Source: Anas platyrhynchos (Eukaryota; Chordata; Aves; Anseriformes; Anatidae). Taken from it: 64,000 nt of DNA. The stretch spans positions 8,863,501 to 8,927,500 of the forward strand of contig NC_092602.1 in assembly GCF_047663525.1 (NCBI RefSeq). The letters run 5' to 3'. Shown one piece after another: positions 13,001-24,615 of this stretch. Made by a program: the position numbers and the translations under genes. How positions within the stretch are numbered: position 1 is the first letter of the stretch; the number at the start of each line of letters is the position of its first letter. The notes beneath the pieces are model-generated. The model saw only the letters and a program-made list of their open reading frames with translations. It ran no database searches and was not told where the DNA came from.

Positions 13001-14861
13001 CCAGCATACTTTCTTCTTCCCCTTTTCTTCTAAGGAGGGGGAGTGAGAGAGTGGTTGTGGTGGAGTTCAGCTGCCCAGCAAGGTAAAACCACCACCAACT
13101 GCTGGGAAATGAGTGTTTTGGGAAACCTGATCTTGGAATGTAGACTTCCTGTGAAGAGTAATTACGTAGTGATTTCTCCTCATGATCTGCTCCCCACTCC
13201 CTCGGTGGTGCCTGGATGCCAATTTTACTACTAAACAGGAATTTTATGGACTTCATTTTTTGTGTTTTTCAAAAATCAGTCCAGGAAGAACACAGGTAAC
13301 TGAACAGGACTTCAGACAAACAGCAAGGTCCCCAGTTCCCCCACCCTGAGTTTTGTGCCCCCACCACACACTATGAGGGCACACAGACCTGTTTCTTTAC
13401 CTGTTTCTGGAAAAGAACAGCCAGAAAACAAATCACGATGAAACCCTTGTGGGACTGTTTCACGGGCATTGATCACCTCAACTGTTCCTAGAAAAAGAGA
13501 AGGGAGAAATGCGTAACAGACTCTTCCTGAAGGCAGGTGAACCTCATGTGTTGGGTCAGCTCAGCAGACTGACCAGTGCCTGCCTAGAGGCACCAAAGAT
13601 ACAGGGACAAGACCAGTGCCTGTGTCCAGGCAGCTGGGCCATGCTGCTTCACAGCTGACTTGCAGTTTCCTGCACTTCTTGTACAGGTGGGATGTGTCAG
13701 AGACAGAATATGAGCCTGGTGGTTGGCTATTTTCCAAGAGATGGCGAGTTAAGGTTATCATGTTTGTAACCTCTATGTATCAGGAAACTTGAAAGGAAAA
13801 AGAAACACTCAATATATTCTTGTATTTCACGTCTAACTGTTCCTCCTCCTTCTCTGCCTTCTATCTCTCCTTTTGTGTCTCAGGCCACAGAGCCAGCTGT
13901 GCTGCAGGAATCCATGGTGCTACTTGTACGAAGCACGTGAGCCATGCATGGCCATGCAAGGCTCTGTGCAGCAGCATAATTCAGGTAGCAGAAGAGAAGG
14001 GTTGTTGATAGGAGGAGAAATTACATGGCTCTGCCAAAAGGGAAAAAAAAAAAAAAAGGTGCTTTGCCAAATTATGCTATTGCTTAAGATAAACCCAAGA
14101 ATTTCTACTCATGACTCTCTGATACTATTTGGAAGGGTTTTTAAAATTATGATATTGTTACTGTGCCCATTGTTGATTTGGCTATCAACATCTATAAGCT
14201 CTGGGGGCTTGTAGTAGCCAACGCCGTTTAAAAACAACAACAACAAAACATTAAAAACATAAAAGCAGGAACACAATAGCACCAGGGGTTAAGGCAAACG
14301 TGGAAAGGCTTCCAGCAGACCCTGCAAATTGCTAGATTTTGATTTTCAAAAGGAAGATGCATCTCACAGGGCAGGAAGCCTCAGTGCTGCTGTGGGAAGT
14401 CCAACCCACGCCAGTGATGGCAGTGTGAGGAGCTCCCCCCCCAGCAGCCGGTGCTGCCTGAGCTGCTGGTGCAGGACAAAGCTCTGAAATCCCAGCCAAG
14501 GGCTGAGCTGAGGCAACGACAGCCCCAGGCTGCTGCCTGCTCTGCCAGCACACGGACCTTTCCCTGCTCCTACCTGCCTCCGTGGCAGTGCTCCCCCCAG
14601 GTGGCAGCTCGGACAGCACCGTTCACACTTTGCTGCACTGGTCAGCTGTATGACACTGAAATATAATTTCTTTGCGAGGTGAAGAAGGGACAAAGTCATT
14701 TCATTTGAAATCCAAAGCTGCTTCCCCACCACCACATGTTCTCACTGTGAACAGCTGCACTTTTCAGTCCTGCTCTGCTTATGGAAAGCTCTCAGGATAG
14801 CTCCTGTAATCAGGGCTTTGGGTTAAGAGCGAAAGCGCATTTTGTGTGGTTTTCAATGGAG

Positions 14862-14902
<41 letters not shown>

Positions 14903-17900
14903 CTCTCAGAGAACATGAAGGATTCTGACATGGCAGCTAGGTGTTTGCAGAAGACGAGGCACCATGGAGCGTCCAGGGCTGGCCCATACCTGTGCTGGCA
15001 TTATAGATAGTAAATACGACCCCGCCACCCAGGCCTGAACTCTGAGGGTTCATCACCGACGTGCAGATCAAACCAGCGATGGCAGCGTCCACAGCTGTGC
15101 CTCCACTTTTCAGGATGTCCCTGTGGTAGAAAGGGAGGAAAAAAAGCCAACTGACACGAGCAGCCAGTGTTTGGAGAAAACTGTTGGTATCTATGTGGGG
15201 TTGGAGAGCGTGGAAAAGAGCATTCCACTGTGGGAGCAGGAAAGAAAACTCAGTGGGAAGGAACAGAGCATCTCCAGGAGGGAAAGGCAGCTGGGGCCAC
15301 AGCTGCATGAGGCTGGTCTGCCTATGGGCAAGGAGTCATGGGACGGAGGGAACTGCATCCACTCCCAAATGCTCTTGACAGAAGGGGACAGGAAGGAGCT
15401 CCCAGACATGGGAGGACACACACTGCAGGGGGAAGAGCCTTGCACATGCTGGGAGCCAAACAACTAATTTCTGGCACCACGCCTACCATCCCCACTAAAA
15501 AGGCATATGCTGGTCAACAGGCCAGGGGCTCAGAAGCAGGAATGATGGGTCTGTGTGAAGGAAACTCCTGAGACTCAACATCTCAGCACAAAACTGAAGC
15601 CTTACTTCATTGCTCCCACAATGTGTCTTGGGCTTATGGGATATCAGTACAAAAATCCCCTTTCCCTCCCCACAGATCCACAAATCAAAAACCAAAAACA
15701 AACAAACAAATTAAAAAAACAACAGCAACAACAACAACAACAACAACAACAACAAACAAACACCAAACAAGCAGAAAAAAAAGTTTCTGCCTAGGCACAG
15801 CCACCCCAAAGAACACCCACGGGATTAAGGCAGCCTCATGCAGTTGTTCCTGCTAGAGAAACGTGTCTCAACAAACTGTCCTTCAAGAACAACCATTAAA
15901 AAAAAATCTTTTCCTTGCAGTGGAAATGGGGTGGGGTGAGGTTTCCTCATGCAGCCTGCCAGTAGCCAGCCCTGCTATTTGCTAGGAAGGTTTCTGACCG
16001 CTCATGTTGAAGCATTGCTTTGACAAATCCAGAAGGGAAAGTGGAATAGTTCATTAAGCGGAGAGTAACTGCTCCCAGAGGCTGTGACAAGAACACAGCA
16101 CACACAGGCACTGCTGTTTATTTTACAGCCATTGATGTCTTTGGGACCTGCAGGCACTGCGAACAGGATGCTGCCCATAGACACACTGATTGTGCCTTTC
16201 CTTTGTTTAAGTGCCCTTGGAACGGCTGCCTGCGAGGAAATGGCATGGGGACAAATGGGAAGAAATGAAACCGTAGGGAACCACGGGGCTTTCTGTTTGT
16301 GGTTCTGAACAGCTTTCAACCTCCTAGCAGCAAACTGCTCCCTGGCTGTCACCCTGAAAATGGTGACTGAGGCTCAGGGCTATGTAACAGAAGGCCCTGG
16401 AAGCATGTTAGAAAGCTGGGGAAAGAGTGGAGAGGAGAAGGACCACTACACCGGCCCAGGACAGTGCTCCCCAGAGCCTGCAGGTTATGCCCATATGCCT
16501 GCTACACTGCTACTCCAAAGGGTAGCAACAATTAATAAATTCATTTAATATTTGTGCACCTAGATGGCCTGTTTCCAGCCTCTAGATTATGCTAAAATCA
16601 TGTGGTGTTCCCAAATACTTGTTTAGTGTGGGCTAAATACCCTTTAACTACGGCGAATGTAGTGCCATATGGACAAGGCATTCCAAACCGGAGAGTTTCT
16701 TAACATGAGCTTATCCGTGCTCTTTTCCTCCAACATTCCCACTCAGAAACAGAGGCAGAATAACACAAGCTAGGTAAACTCCAGCTTGCAGCTGTGCCTT
16801 TGGCTCTCACTGAGATCAGTGAGGACAGAAGAGGTGCCAGTCTCAGCAGAAAAGGTCTGTCTGGCTGCTAAAGTAGCAGGCTTTCAAGTAGCTAAGACCT
16901 GGACTGTAACTGCCATTGATGAAAGGGACACAAAATCCCCCAGAGCATCAAGGAGCAAGTGAGAGAAGACATTCATTGGCCAGTGGACTTCAGCAGCACT
17001 GCCAGCATGGACACATCCTGCCTGGCATGTCCCAGTGCTTATTTGTTAGCTCTCAATTGCTCCATCCTGCCAGCTGACCCAATAGTTTTCAGATGGGTCG
17101 TGCCCAGGATGTGGCTTTGTGAGTGCCTCAGCATGACAGAAAGCCAGAGATGGTCTTTATTGTTCCTGTCTGTGCCTCGCGCAGCGGGGCCCCGATTCTT
17201 GGCTGTGACTCCTTGGTGTTACTGCAACACAGAGCAGAAACAACGCCAGAAGGCAACACAGAGACACCTTTTCACAGAAAAGCAAAGCATGTTTTGCTTT
17301 GTTCTTGGTCACTACCTCTCACTAAGCACACTCTGCAATATAAACATGATGACAAGAAAACCAGAATTTCCAGACGATCTGAAAGTGCTTTATGTTCCTG
17401 TCTACTGCAGAGCAGCTGTTTGTCGCTGTCACCTCTGGTAGCAGATATCACATCTAACCACGTGCACTCAGGCCTGTTTCTTGCCCGAGGGAAGTAGGGC
17501 TTTCCAGGTGAGGTGCCTGCTGCATTTCAGCGAGCCCCATGGGACGGAGAGCTGCGGCTTCCCACCTGCTAGACCCGAGTGCAGCACCTGAAACAGCTCA
17601 GTATGGGATGGGCTGTGTGATGCTGGGCTTGCTGCTTTGCCAGCAAGCACTGTTCCCCATAGAAAGCTGAGATTTCTTCCCCAAACTAGGCATTATATCG
17701 GCTCCCCACAGTCTAGCAGGAAGCACCAGGTTACACAGACGCTTCTGGGAGAGCTCAAACACCACTGATGTTTCCCAGACTCTGGGGAGATGCACATGCC
17801 TGACGAGTTTGTCATTGACATCTCAGCACGCCTGGGTCCCACAGCACAGAAGAGATAAGGAAAAAGAAGCCTAACAGTCAGGCATTTAGCTCAAGATCAG

Positions 17901-20900
17901 AAGCCACTGATCCCGGCAAGGGTAAAGCCAAATCCTGGTCACAGTTATTAACAAGACTTCTTTTGAGCTGCTTTGCTTTTCTACCTGTGAAGCCTGGTGT
18001 GTGTTCCCATGATCAAAGCAGAGTCCAGGGCCCATAGCCACACTTTGCTACCTGCAGACTGGATCCCAGTCTCAGCAGCTTCCCATTCCCCCTCCAGCCC
18101 CTCTGATGACTGAAAGACAAGGAAAAATGTTCTCTGAGCTGGCTCTTGGCATGTCACACTCAGCTTCCCATGTCTGCATTCAGCCAGAGCTCTGCCACTT
18201 ACTTGGAAGTGATGCCTGGGGAATTTAGGGCCATTATGTCTTTCTTAGCCTGCCAGAGTGGTGGAGTACCCCCTGTCCCATTCAGTTGCTTCCTTCATTT
18301 GGATCACTGCTACAACTTGTTTAATTATAATGCAAAACCCCAGAGAGACACATAACCCTTCAAGCAAAGTCTGGTACCTCATCAGGTATCTCTAGAGACA
18401 TCTTAGCACTACAGCTGACAAGATCTGATAACAATGCATTTTGTCCAATATCCTTCCTGCCACATAGTTTCAGCTTTAGGGTTTGGCCATTAGCTGTGTT
18501 TTCCTAAAGATAGGAGCAGAAATGGTGTGTCCTTAAAGAAGAGGATGTTAACAACCAAGTCCAGCTCCAGCAGCACTGAAACAATGCTTCACCTGCCCAG
18601 GAAGGGTGAATACTGGTACTTTCCTCACACCCTCCCTGCAAGAAAGATGAGCATTGCTGGGCTGTAGACCAAGTCTGCAGTTCTGCTCAGCTAGAAGGAG
18701 CCCTGATGCCATATTATATGCACTTTAAATGCTTAAGTTTTAAATTATATATATATTTTTCTCTCTACTAAAAAAAGCTGGGGGCTGGGATGAGACCACC
18801 CATTAATTGCATCAGAGTTGCCTGCCTAAGATTTATGAAGAGCAAAAGCAACAGCTGTTTCTATAAAAAAGGGGTCAGCTGCCAATTTAAAGTGATTAAA
18901 ACACAAGAAGAAGAGAAAACAAATCCTTTGGGATATAAAGATTTTTCAAAAATGCTGCTGAGCCATCACTGAACAGGGTTTTTGCAGCAGATCCTCTTCC
19001 TTGAATAGTGTCCCAGGGAAAAAAAATTCCGACTGTTAAGTTCTCACCCTCCCACCGCGCGGCCCCCCAGGCGGGTCACTGTTCCAGAGGATGCCAGTTC
19101 CCAGGGCTTGTGCTAGGCTACGCTGGAGGAGTGAGACCAGAGGTGGCTGCTGGGCCAGGTCAGGTCAGCTCGCCTCTCTGCAGCAAATACTGCTGGGAAT
19201 GAGCAGTTTTCCTGAATTTCTCCGTGTTCTCATGCTGGCTCTTGCTTCTGCCATTTGGGAAACAAATGGATGCAGAGCAGTGGCTGGCAGAGTTCAAACA
19301 GCGTCTTGACAGGGTATGTAAAGCTTTTTGATGGAAAATGCCTCCTCCGTTGCCAGGTAGGAACAAGAGGCTCAGAGCTAGAGGTGAAGGTGGCTTTGGG
19401 TATGGCTTGCTGCCAGGGCAGTTGCCTCCTGCCTCCTCATGGCTTCTTGACATGAGGACAAATTACTTAGGCACACTCACCAGTTGCATAATATTGCTTT
19501 CGGTCCCCAATCTCTAGCAGTAAAACCATCTGCAGCAAAGGGCCCGACCTCATTCAGCACTGTGATTCATGAGCCAATAGCAAGTTTGGCACAGGACCTG
19601 CCAACAAGGATGATGACGCTGGAGGCTTCCCAAGATTGCTCACTTTCTGCACGGAGCCAAAAGGGTTGCATAAAGATTTCAGAAAGCTCAACCTTACATA
19701 GCCCTGGGATACACAAACACCATCTCCAGAGATAGAAAACCCAAACCTGAAGATGACAGCTGAGCACAAATTAAGAAAAAGCAGCAAACGGGAGCGGGGA
19801 ATCTGTTCCCTGCTCTCCTTCTTGTACTAATGAATTAGAGTGGCAAGGTTCCCCAAGCATCTTGAGGTGTCTTCCCCAACCCATCATCCCACTCATTATA
19901 AGACACTATTGCTCTTAGAGCAAGAGGTTCAGTTCTCGGTATATCAATTAAAAGCTCTGTAAAAAGAGCACAAAAATTACATATTAAATGGCAGACCCTT
20001 AAGCCAACGCAGAGCATGTGATGCCCCCAAAATCTCATTACTGCTAATGACAACTCACAGCAAATTGGACAGCAGAAAATGTTGGGTTTCATTTTTTGTA
20101 AAGGAAATTTTTGATTTTGATTAAATTTTGATTTTGATTAAGTTAAAACAAAAAAAAAAGGAAGTAGGTTAGAGATTAGGTGCTGCTTTTAACTTGCAAA
20201 ACTTCAGGCACTGTACCAGTGTGATTGGTTTTGTGTTCGTCCTGCACTGGAAGTTCTCTGAGCATCCCCCACATGGATTTCTGGGGGCTGGGGGGGATTT
20301 GCAGGGTGAAAGAGGTGGCTGGGGCCAGCCTGGGGGGCTGGCAGAGAGAGGGACTGCAGGCTCTGTGCAGGAAAGCAGGGACAAAGCAGCGCTGTTGAAT
20401 CTCTCTCTACTTTTGCCTTTAGGGACTGTTTGAAATTATTCCTGCTCTCATCAGTGGGGCAGGCAGGCTGACAGGTTCAATTATGACATGTGGTTTTCAT
20501 TTGACTAAAGCTTTACCATATCCAAGCCACAAAGCCTGATTTTTTTCCCATGGTGCTGTGGAGGCTGCTCTTTTCCTTTATGTCTGTCTCCACTAAAAGC
20601 ATTCAGTAATTACCAAAAATGAGATTGAGGAAATGTGTTGTTTTGCTTATTTTACTTATTTTTAAACTCCTCTACAAAGTTTGTTAGAAAGCTCTTGAGT
20701 GTGCACGTATAAAGGCAGCAGTGGTTTGTTTCCAGTTCAAACAATTCACTCTAATTTGACAAAGCTGGTTGCCTTGAAGAAAAAAAAAATTAAAAAAAAA
20801 GGAAAAAAAAAAAAAAAGAATCTTCATAGTTTTTATTTTAGATATATGTGGGTGTATTATATGCATATAATGTGTATATATGTATGTGGTCAACAATGAA

Positions 20901-23900
20901 CTACCCAGCTTTGGTAGATTAATTCTCCTGTGATTTCTCAGCAGTTATAGGGGAAATGAGCCTGTTCCATCCTGGAACTGCAGGGGTTATGCACAGCTTC
21001 TCCCCCTCCAAAAAAAAAAAACCACCTGCTTATCATGATTTTGGGTCCCAGAAAAAAAATTAGGGAAATGATTATTACCCTTGGCAGTCAGTGCTCCCCA
21101 GACAAGACCAACAAAGAGAGATGCCATGTACTGCCTCAAACATAGAGGATATGGGAGAGGAGTGAGGTGGCTGAGCTGCAGAGACAGGACTGGGGTGGAA
21201 GAGAGCCTGTAGGGTTGAAAAATTTGGGAGCAGGGCTAAGTGGGGTGGCTGCACAAGTTGGGAGGATGAGAAGAGCAAAAAGAGTGACTGCATGGGCTCC
21301 AACACCAGCTCAGGGAGAGGGGTACATGTGTGAAGGAGCAGCCACAGAGCTGGGCGTGAGGCAATTAGGCAGAAGAGAGCATCAGCACAGGTAGCAAAGG
21401 GCCCAGCATGGACTCAGGAATGGCTGTACAGGTCCCTGTTGTGCCAGCAGGAATCTCAACAATTATGATTGTTAACCTAACTCCCCAGTTGTTACATCAG
21501 TCCAAGTCCAAAGAGACAGTGTAAAAACTTGCAAATGTTTGCATAATTGCAGAAAGAGTGAAGACCTAAATACAGTTCTTAGTAAGAAAAACCCCTAATT
21601 GATTATTTTTATATACTTCCTCCCTCATGATTTTGAGAGTTTACATATTTCTGAACAGAAGAGTCAACAGCGCTGTTTTAATCTCAGAAGCACTCAACTG
21701 ACTGGGCAGTGTCTGGGAAGGCGCTGGGGCTGAGCACAGAGGATGCATGGCTTTGCCCAACTCTCTGTTGCTGAAGTTAAGTGGGAAATGAAGTGGGAGC
21801 ACCCAGGTGGCAATAGAAGGGCCCAGTGGCTAAGAAATATAGGCTCTGAGAAACTAGATTTTATTGCTTCTGCTGCGACAGAATTCCTGTGTGAGGCTAA
21901 AATCTTGTTCAGCCAAGATTAAGGAGGAGGACACTCTGTGCTCCTCATCTGGTGCTCCCATGCAGACCCACGGGGCAGGCCTGCAGAAGCCCTCACCCCA
22001 CAGGCACAGGGGACATCACTGACAGATATACGCCGAGCACCATGTGCTGCTCTCTGAAAGGCAGAAACCATGGTCAAAGCAACTCTCACGCAGCATCCAT
22101 GCAGTGTTATTTCTGTGTTAGGCTTCCTTGCTTATACAGCTGAGATAACATCATTTTCTCCCCCACTGCTGTGAGAATTAATTTAGTGGTGACTATCGTG
22201 AGATAGCTGAGACATAGAGATATAACACCACAGAAAGGCCTGGGGGAAAATGAACAAGACCACACACCATATAGAGCATGCAGTACGCTTCCCCCAACGA
22301 AAAGACGTCCTTTCCTTGTAAGTTACCACTGTGGGCCAGTGGGGACAAAGAAAGAAATAGGACAGTGACAAAGAAAAGTGTAGATGTTAGCCAAATCACA
22401 AGCTCTGCTGCAGACGAACATGTATGAACCATTTTCTTTTTATTATGGTCCATTGAAGGAACAATAACAGGGAGAAGAGCACATAAATCTGGTTTATTCC
22501 AAGCATATGGACACCATTAAATGAGCACAAAGGTTCCCAAGAAAGTCTGAATGTGCAAAGCAGGGGCACAGCAGTGTAAAAGCAGAGTAGAGCTAACCAG
22601 CAAGCAGAAGATGTGTCTAGAGCCAAGGTGAAGGAGAAGAATGGACTTGGCTGGGGAGATCCAGAGCACTTGGCAGGACAGGTAGAGAGAGATGATCTAT
22701 TTGGAGAAGCAGGATGTGATGTTCAGGCTGGGGAGAAGGGGAAAAACTGTGTGATGGGAAGCTGGGGCAAGGAGAGAATTTTGAGGGGATCACTGGTGAA
22801 CTATCTGTAGAGAAGCTAAGGTGGTCTGTCAGACCAGAGGGACTCCACAGACCTTTCCAGCACAAGTGCGGAAGGTGCAGCTACAGCGATGGTTGAGGCT
22901 ACCGAAGCAGGTGGAGCTTCCTGCAGAGAGATGGGAAGGAGACAGACGACTGCCCAGCAGCAGTAGCCAGGTAGCCACAGCATCTCAGATGTTGACTTGA
23001 TTACACATTTCTGTGGCTCTCATTTCAGTGCCCTCCAGCTGATTCCACACTACTTCAAGTTAAAAACTGCAATAGCTACAAACTGCTGCAATTTCTCCAG
23101 CAGATTCTTTGAGTAGTCTGATAGTTTTCTCTATTTTTATTACTATTAATTTAAAAGATCCTTCTCTTTTTCCTCTGAGGAACTAACTTGTGGTGTAGCA
23201 TAAAAAAAAATCTCATTTCTTGACACCCATATAGCCACAATACACAGCTACTCACAACTTCTGTGTCAGCATGTCACTGCACAAACCACACGTGGAACAC
23301 GGCAAGTGTGGTGCAAAGACATGGGCTCTTGTCTCACTCCTCCAGCCTCAAGGCAGAGCATACAGCTCCAGCATCCATGTAGCCTGTGAAGGTTTAATGT
23401 TCCTTCCTTCTACTTTCATGTATGCAAGTGTTAAAGAATCGAAGCAACAGCACTAGTAAAATAATAAAGTAAGAGTTAAAATGTTTGAGAGAAAACTTGT
23501 TATAAAAGTTGTTAAACTGAAGTGTTGCAACCTGGGCAGCTGGAGGATTTTCTTACGTCTATATCTTTCCTTCCAAGCAACGTAAGTATGTCTTTTGTAC
23601 TTATGCTGTCTCAGCTGACTTTCAATTAAACCTACTCTTTGCTTTCCAATACAGTGTATTTCCTGATAGCAGATATACCTGCTGCAGGCTTTGGTCCAGA
23701 AATGCACACCCTAAGGGCTGGGCTGCCCACTCCCCTTTACTCACTCAGTGTGCCTGTTTTCCTTGCCTCTGCTGAAGCCTGGCTGCAGCTCTCTGTGAGC
23801 TCCTCTCACTTCTTCCTTAGATGATTTCCAACTTACCACCATGAAGTAATCAGTTAATTTCCTGCTTCCCCTGTTAAAAACAACCTTGCATCTGTATACT

Positions 23901-24332
23901 ATAAATATTTGTACCTTCCCAAAGGCCACTTATGTGACATTAGATATTTAAGATAAGCATCAGTTGCAGACACAGGTCTCCATCTGCTCCCTGAGCTGCT
24001 CCACTGCCGACAGAAAGCACCCAGGGAGCAGCATTGCTCCTCAGCCCCACGGGTAGGGATGGAGCAGAAACCCAGCTCGCTCCCATATTCAGCATGTGTG
24101 CCTGTCTGCCCGTCCAAGTCCATGACGTACGCAAGGCGCAAAGTGACAAATGGAGAGGTCTGTGTACATACCGGCCGATGTTAGAGCAGGTCTCGGTGTC
24201 AGCAGCCACGGCACCGTGCAGGTAGTGCTGAGAACCACACCCGGGTTGAGTCAGGATGACCACGAGCACAACCACCACGGCCAGCACCCCGAGGGTCAGC
24301 AGCACCAGGCAACAGATCCTTCCTGTGGACAT
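7035..24332 (-). CDS. GGT5: Gamma-glutamyltransferase 5, complete, 12 coding exons
   Basis: Coding exons, 5' to 3' on the minus strand: 24332-24172, 15120-14990, 13487-13401, 12848-12659, 12121-11964, 11538-11389, 10978-10845, 9632-9430, 9011-8920, 8124-8015, 7514-7407, 7181-7035. All borders are GT-AG, phases join without a stop, and the total is 1671 nt (556 residues; vertebrate GGT5 is about 580). Residues about 7-27 form one hydrophobic signal anchor, giving a type II ectoenzyme. NAR106ET carries the Arg that holds the gamma-glutamyl carboxylate. GTSHIS contains the predicted autocleavage nucleophile Thr383, followed by [19 protein letters not shown] forms the oxyanion region. The C-terminus is [12 protein letters not shown]. 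In the family, GGT5 cleaves leukotriene C4 and glutathione at the cell surface. Paralogue choice rests on [20 protein letters not shown] and the GGAGG loop. Ser-Ala at 441-442 is unusual. Confidence 0.95.
9430..9632 (-). CDS. GGT5: GGT5 exon 8: catalytic threonine exon
   Basis: This 203-nt exon encodes residues 338-404. It contains the junction GTSHIS, whose Thr (383) is the predicted autoprocessing nucleophile and the N-terminus of the small subunit. [13 protein letters not shown] follows, almost unchanged across GGTs. Because this Thr is intact, the enzyme should mature normally. Confidence 0.92.
9934..10513 (+). mobile_element. Solo LTR of an avian endogenous retrovirus, in GGT5 intron 7
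   Basis: A block of about 580 bases starts TGTTATCATGGTTTTGG and ends near AAACCACAACA. It contains the internal strings AACTGTTGATAGCACACC and CTCAGCAATAAAAGCTG that I recognise from a widespread avian LTR family. The polyadenylation signal is AATAAA at 10187-10192. No retroviral gag, pol or env lies beside it, so it is a recombined solo LTR. It is antisense to GGT5. A clear target-site duplication is not visible. Confidence 0.8.
10714..10744. repeat. (CAAA)n microsatellite
   Basis: Tandem CAAA units, with one GCAA interruption, 200 bases beyond the solo LTR in GGT5 intron 7. Confidence 0.85.
12958..13093 (+). mobile_element. Degraded 3' fragment of the same LTR family, in GGT5 intron 3
   Basis: The order TAAAAGTCCTTATCTCAAC, GTGAGTTTTTTC, a C/T-rich stretch, GGGGGAGTGAGAGAG, then CAGCTGCCCAGCAAGG and AAACCAC parallels the last 130 or so bases of the LTR at 9934-10513. 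It is more diverged and 5'-truncated. It has the same orientation, antisense to GGT5. Confidence 0.55.
14866..14899. repeat. (TA)17 microsatellite next to GGT5 exon 2
   Basis: A pure run of TA dinucleotides, 34 bases long, starts about 90 bases beyond the GGT5 exon 2 donor, within intron 2. Confidence 0.95.
15719..15764. repeat. (CAA)n / (CAAA)n microsatellite
   Basis: About ten CAA units followed by CAAA units. They create a spurious poly-Gln or poly-Thr frame on the plus strand. Confidence 0.95.
20109..20142. repeat. Two-copy tandem repeat, TTTTGATTTTGATTAAR
   Basis: Two adjacent copies of a 17-base unit, each with an inner TTTTGA doublet, followed by an A-tract. It lies in GGT5 intron 1. 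Confidence 0.85.
20778..20820. repeat. A-rich low-complexity tract
   Basis: Runs of A broken by TT and GG in GGT5 intron 1. There is no adjoining SINE-like body. Confidence 0.9.
24172..24332 (-). CDS. GGT5: GGT5 exon 1: cytoplasmic tail and membrane anchor
   Basis: The ATG at 24332 starts MSTGRICC, followed by a roughly 20-residue Leu/Val-rich membrane segment and then a Cys-containing luminal stem ending [18 protein letters not shown]. The last motif (AVAAD, then C, then IGR) is the conserved start of the mature GGT ectodomain. The exon ends before GTATGT and shares the Arg codon with exon 2. A signal anchor right at this ATG supports the start. Confidence 0.9.
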
Positions 24333-24480
24333 GTCTGTTCGTAGGCTGCCGGAGGCAGCTGGGATGCTTTCACTCCTTTTGCAAAGGCGCCTGCTTTGCT
24401 CAGGGTGGAAGTAGAGCTGCTCTGGGCGGGAGGTCTCACTGAAGTGGGCTCTGCCCCCTGTGACTGAGAATTATACTTTT
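24333..24480 (-). promoter_or_regulatory. GGT5: Candidate GGT5 promoter and 5' UTR
   Basis: Upstream of the ATG on the minus strand there is a TATAA-like box (plus-strand TTATA at 24471-24475) about 140 bases away, and a GC box (GGGCGGG on the plus strand, 24424-24430). No CpG island is present, unlike at SMPD4, which suits a tissue-restricted gene. Distant noncoding first exons cannot be excluded. Confidence 0.35.
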
Positions 24481-24591
24481 TAAGATTAAAAAACAATAAA
24501 AAGGAAATGGTGTACTTCTGTCCTGCTCTGACATGTGAGAGTCTTTTCACTCCCTTTTATAAACTAAACTTCTTCTGGCAAATCCCCCTGC

Positions 24592-24615
24592 TTTTTTTTT
24601 TTTTTTTTTTTTTTT
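24592..24615. repeat. Poly-T tract (T24)
   Basis: A homopolymer of 24 T, about 260 bases upstream of the GGT5 start codon. No tail-associated retroposon body is recognised beside it. Confidence 0.95.

Larger units (their letters stand above)
15121..24171 (-). other. GGT5 intron 1 (about 9 kb)
   Basis: This is the largest GGT5 intron. It contains the (CAA)n tract at 15719-15764, a twofold TTTTGATTTTGATTAAR repeat at 20109-20142 and A-rich tracts at 20778-20820. Several accidental open frames exist, the longest about 160 codons at 16959-17441. None resembles a known protein or has supporting splice structure. No GGT exon is missing from the joined frame, so none is expected here. Confidence 0.7.

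Noticed and set aside
14364..14735. Minus-strand open frame of 123 codons
   Set aside because: It is in GGT5 intron 2 and neither extends nor fits the GGT frame; no motif.
15555..15794. Poly-Gln open frame
   Set aside because: Produced by the (CAA)n microsatellite in GGT5 intron 1.
16959..17441. Plus-strand open frame of 160 codons
   Set aside because: It lies in GGT5 intron 1, has no recognisable motif, contains biased Cys/Ser/Leu composition and lacks splice or start support.
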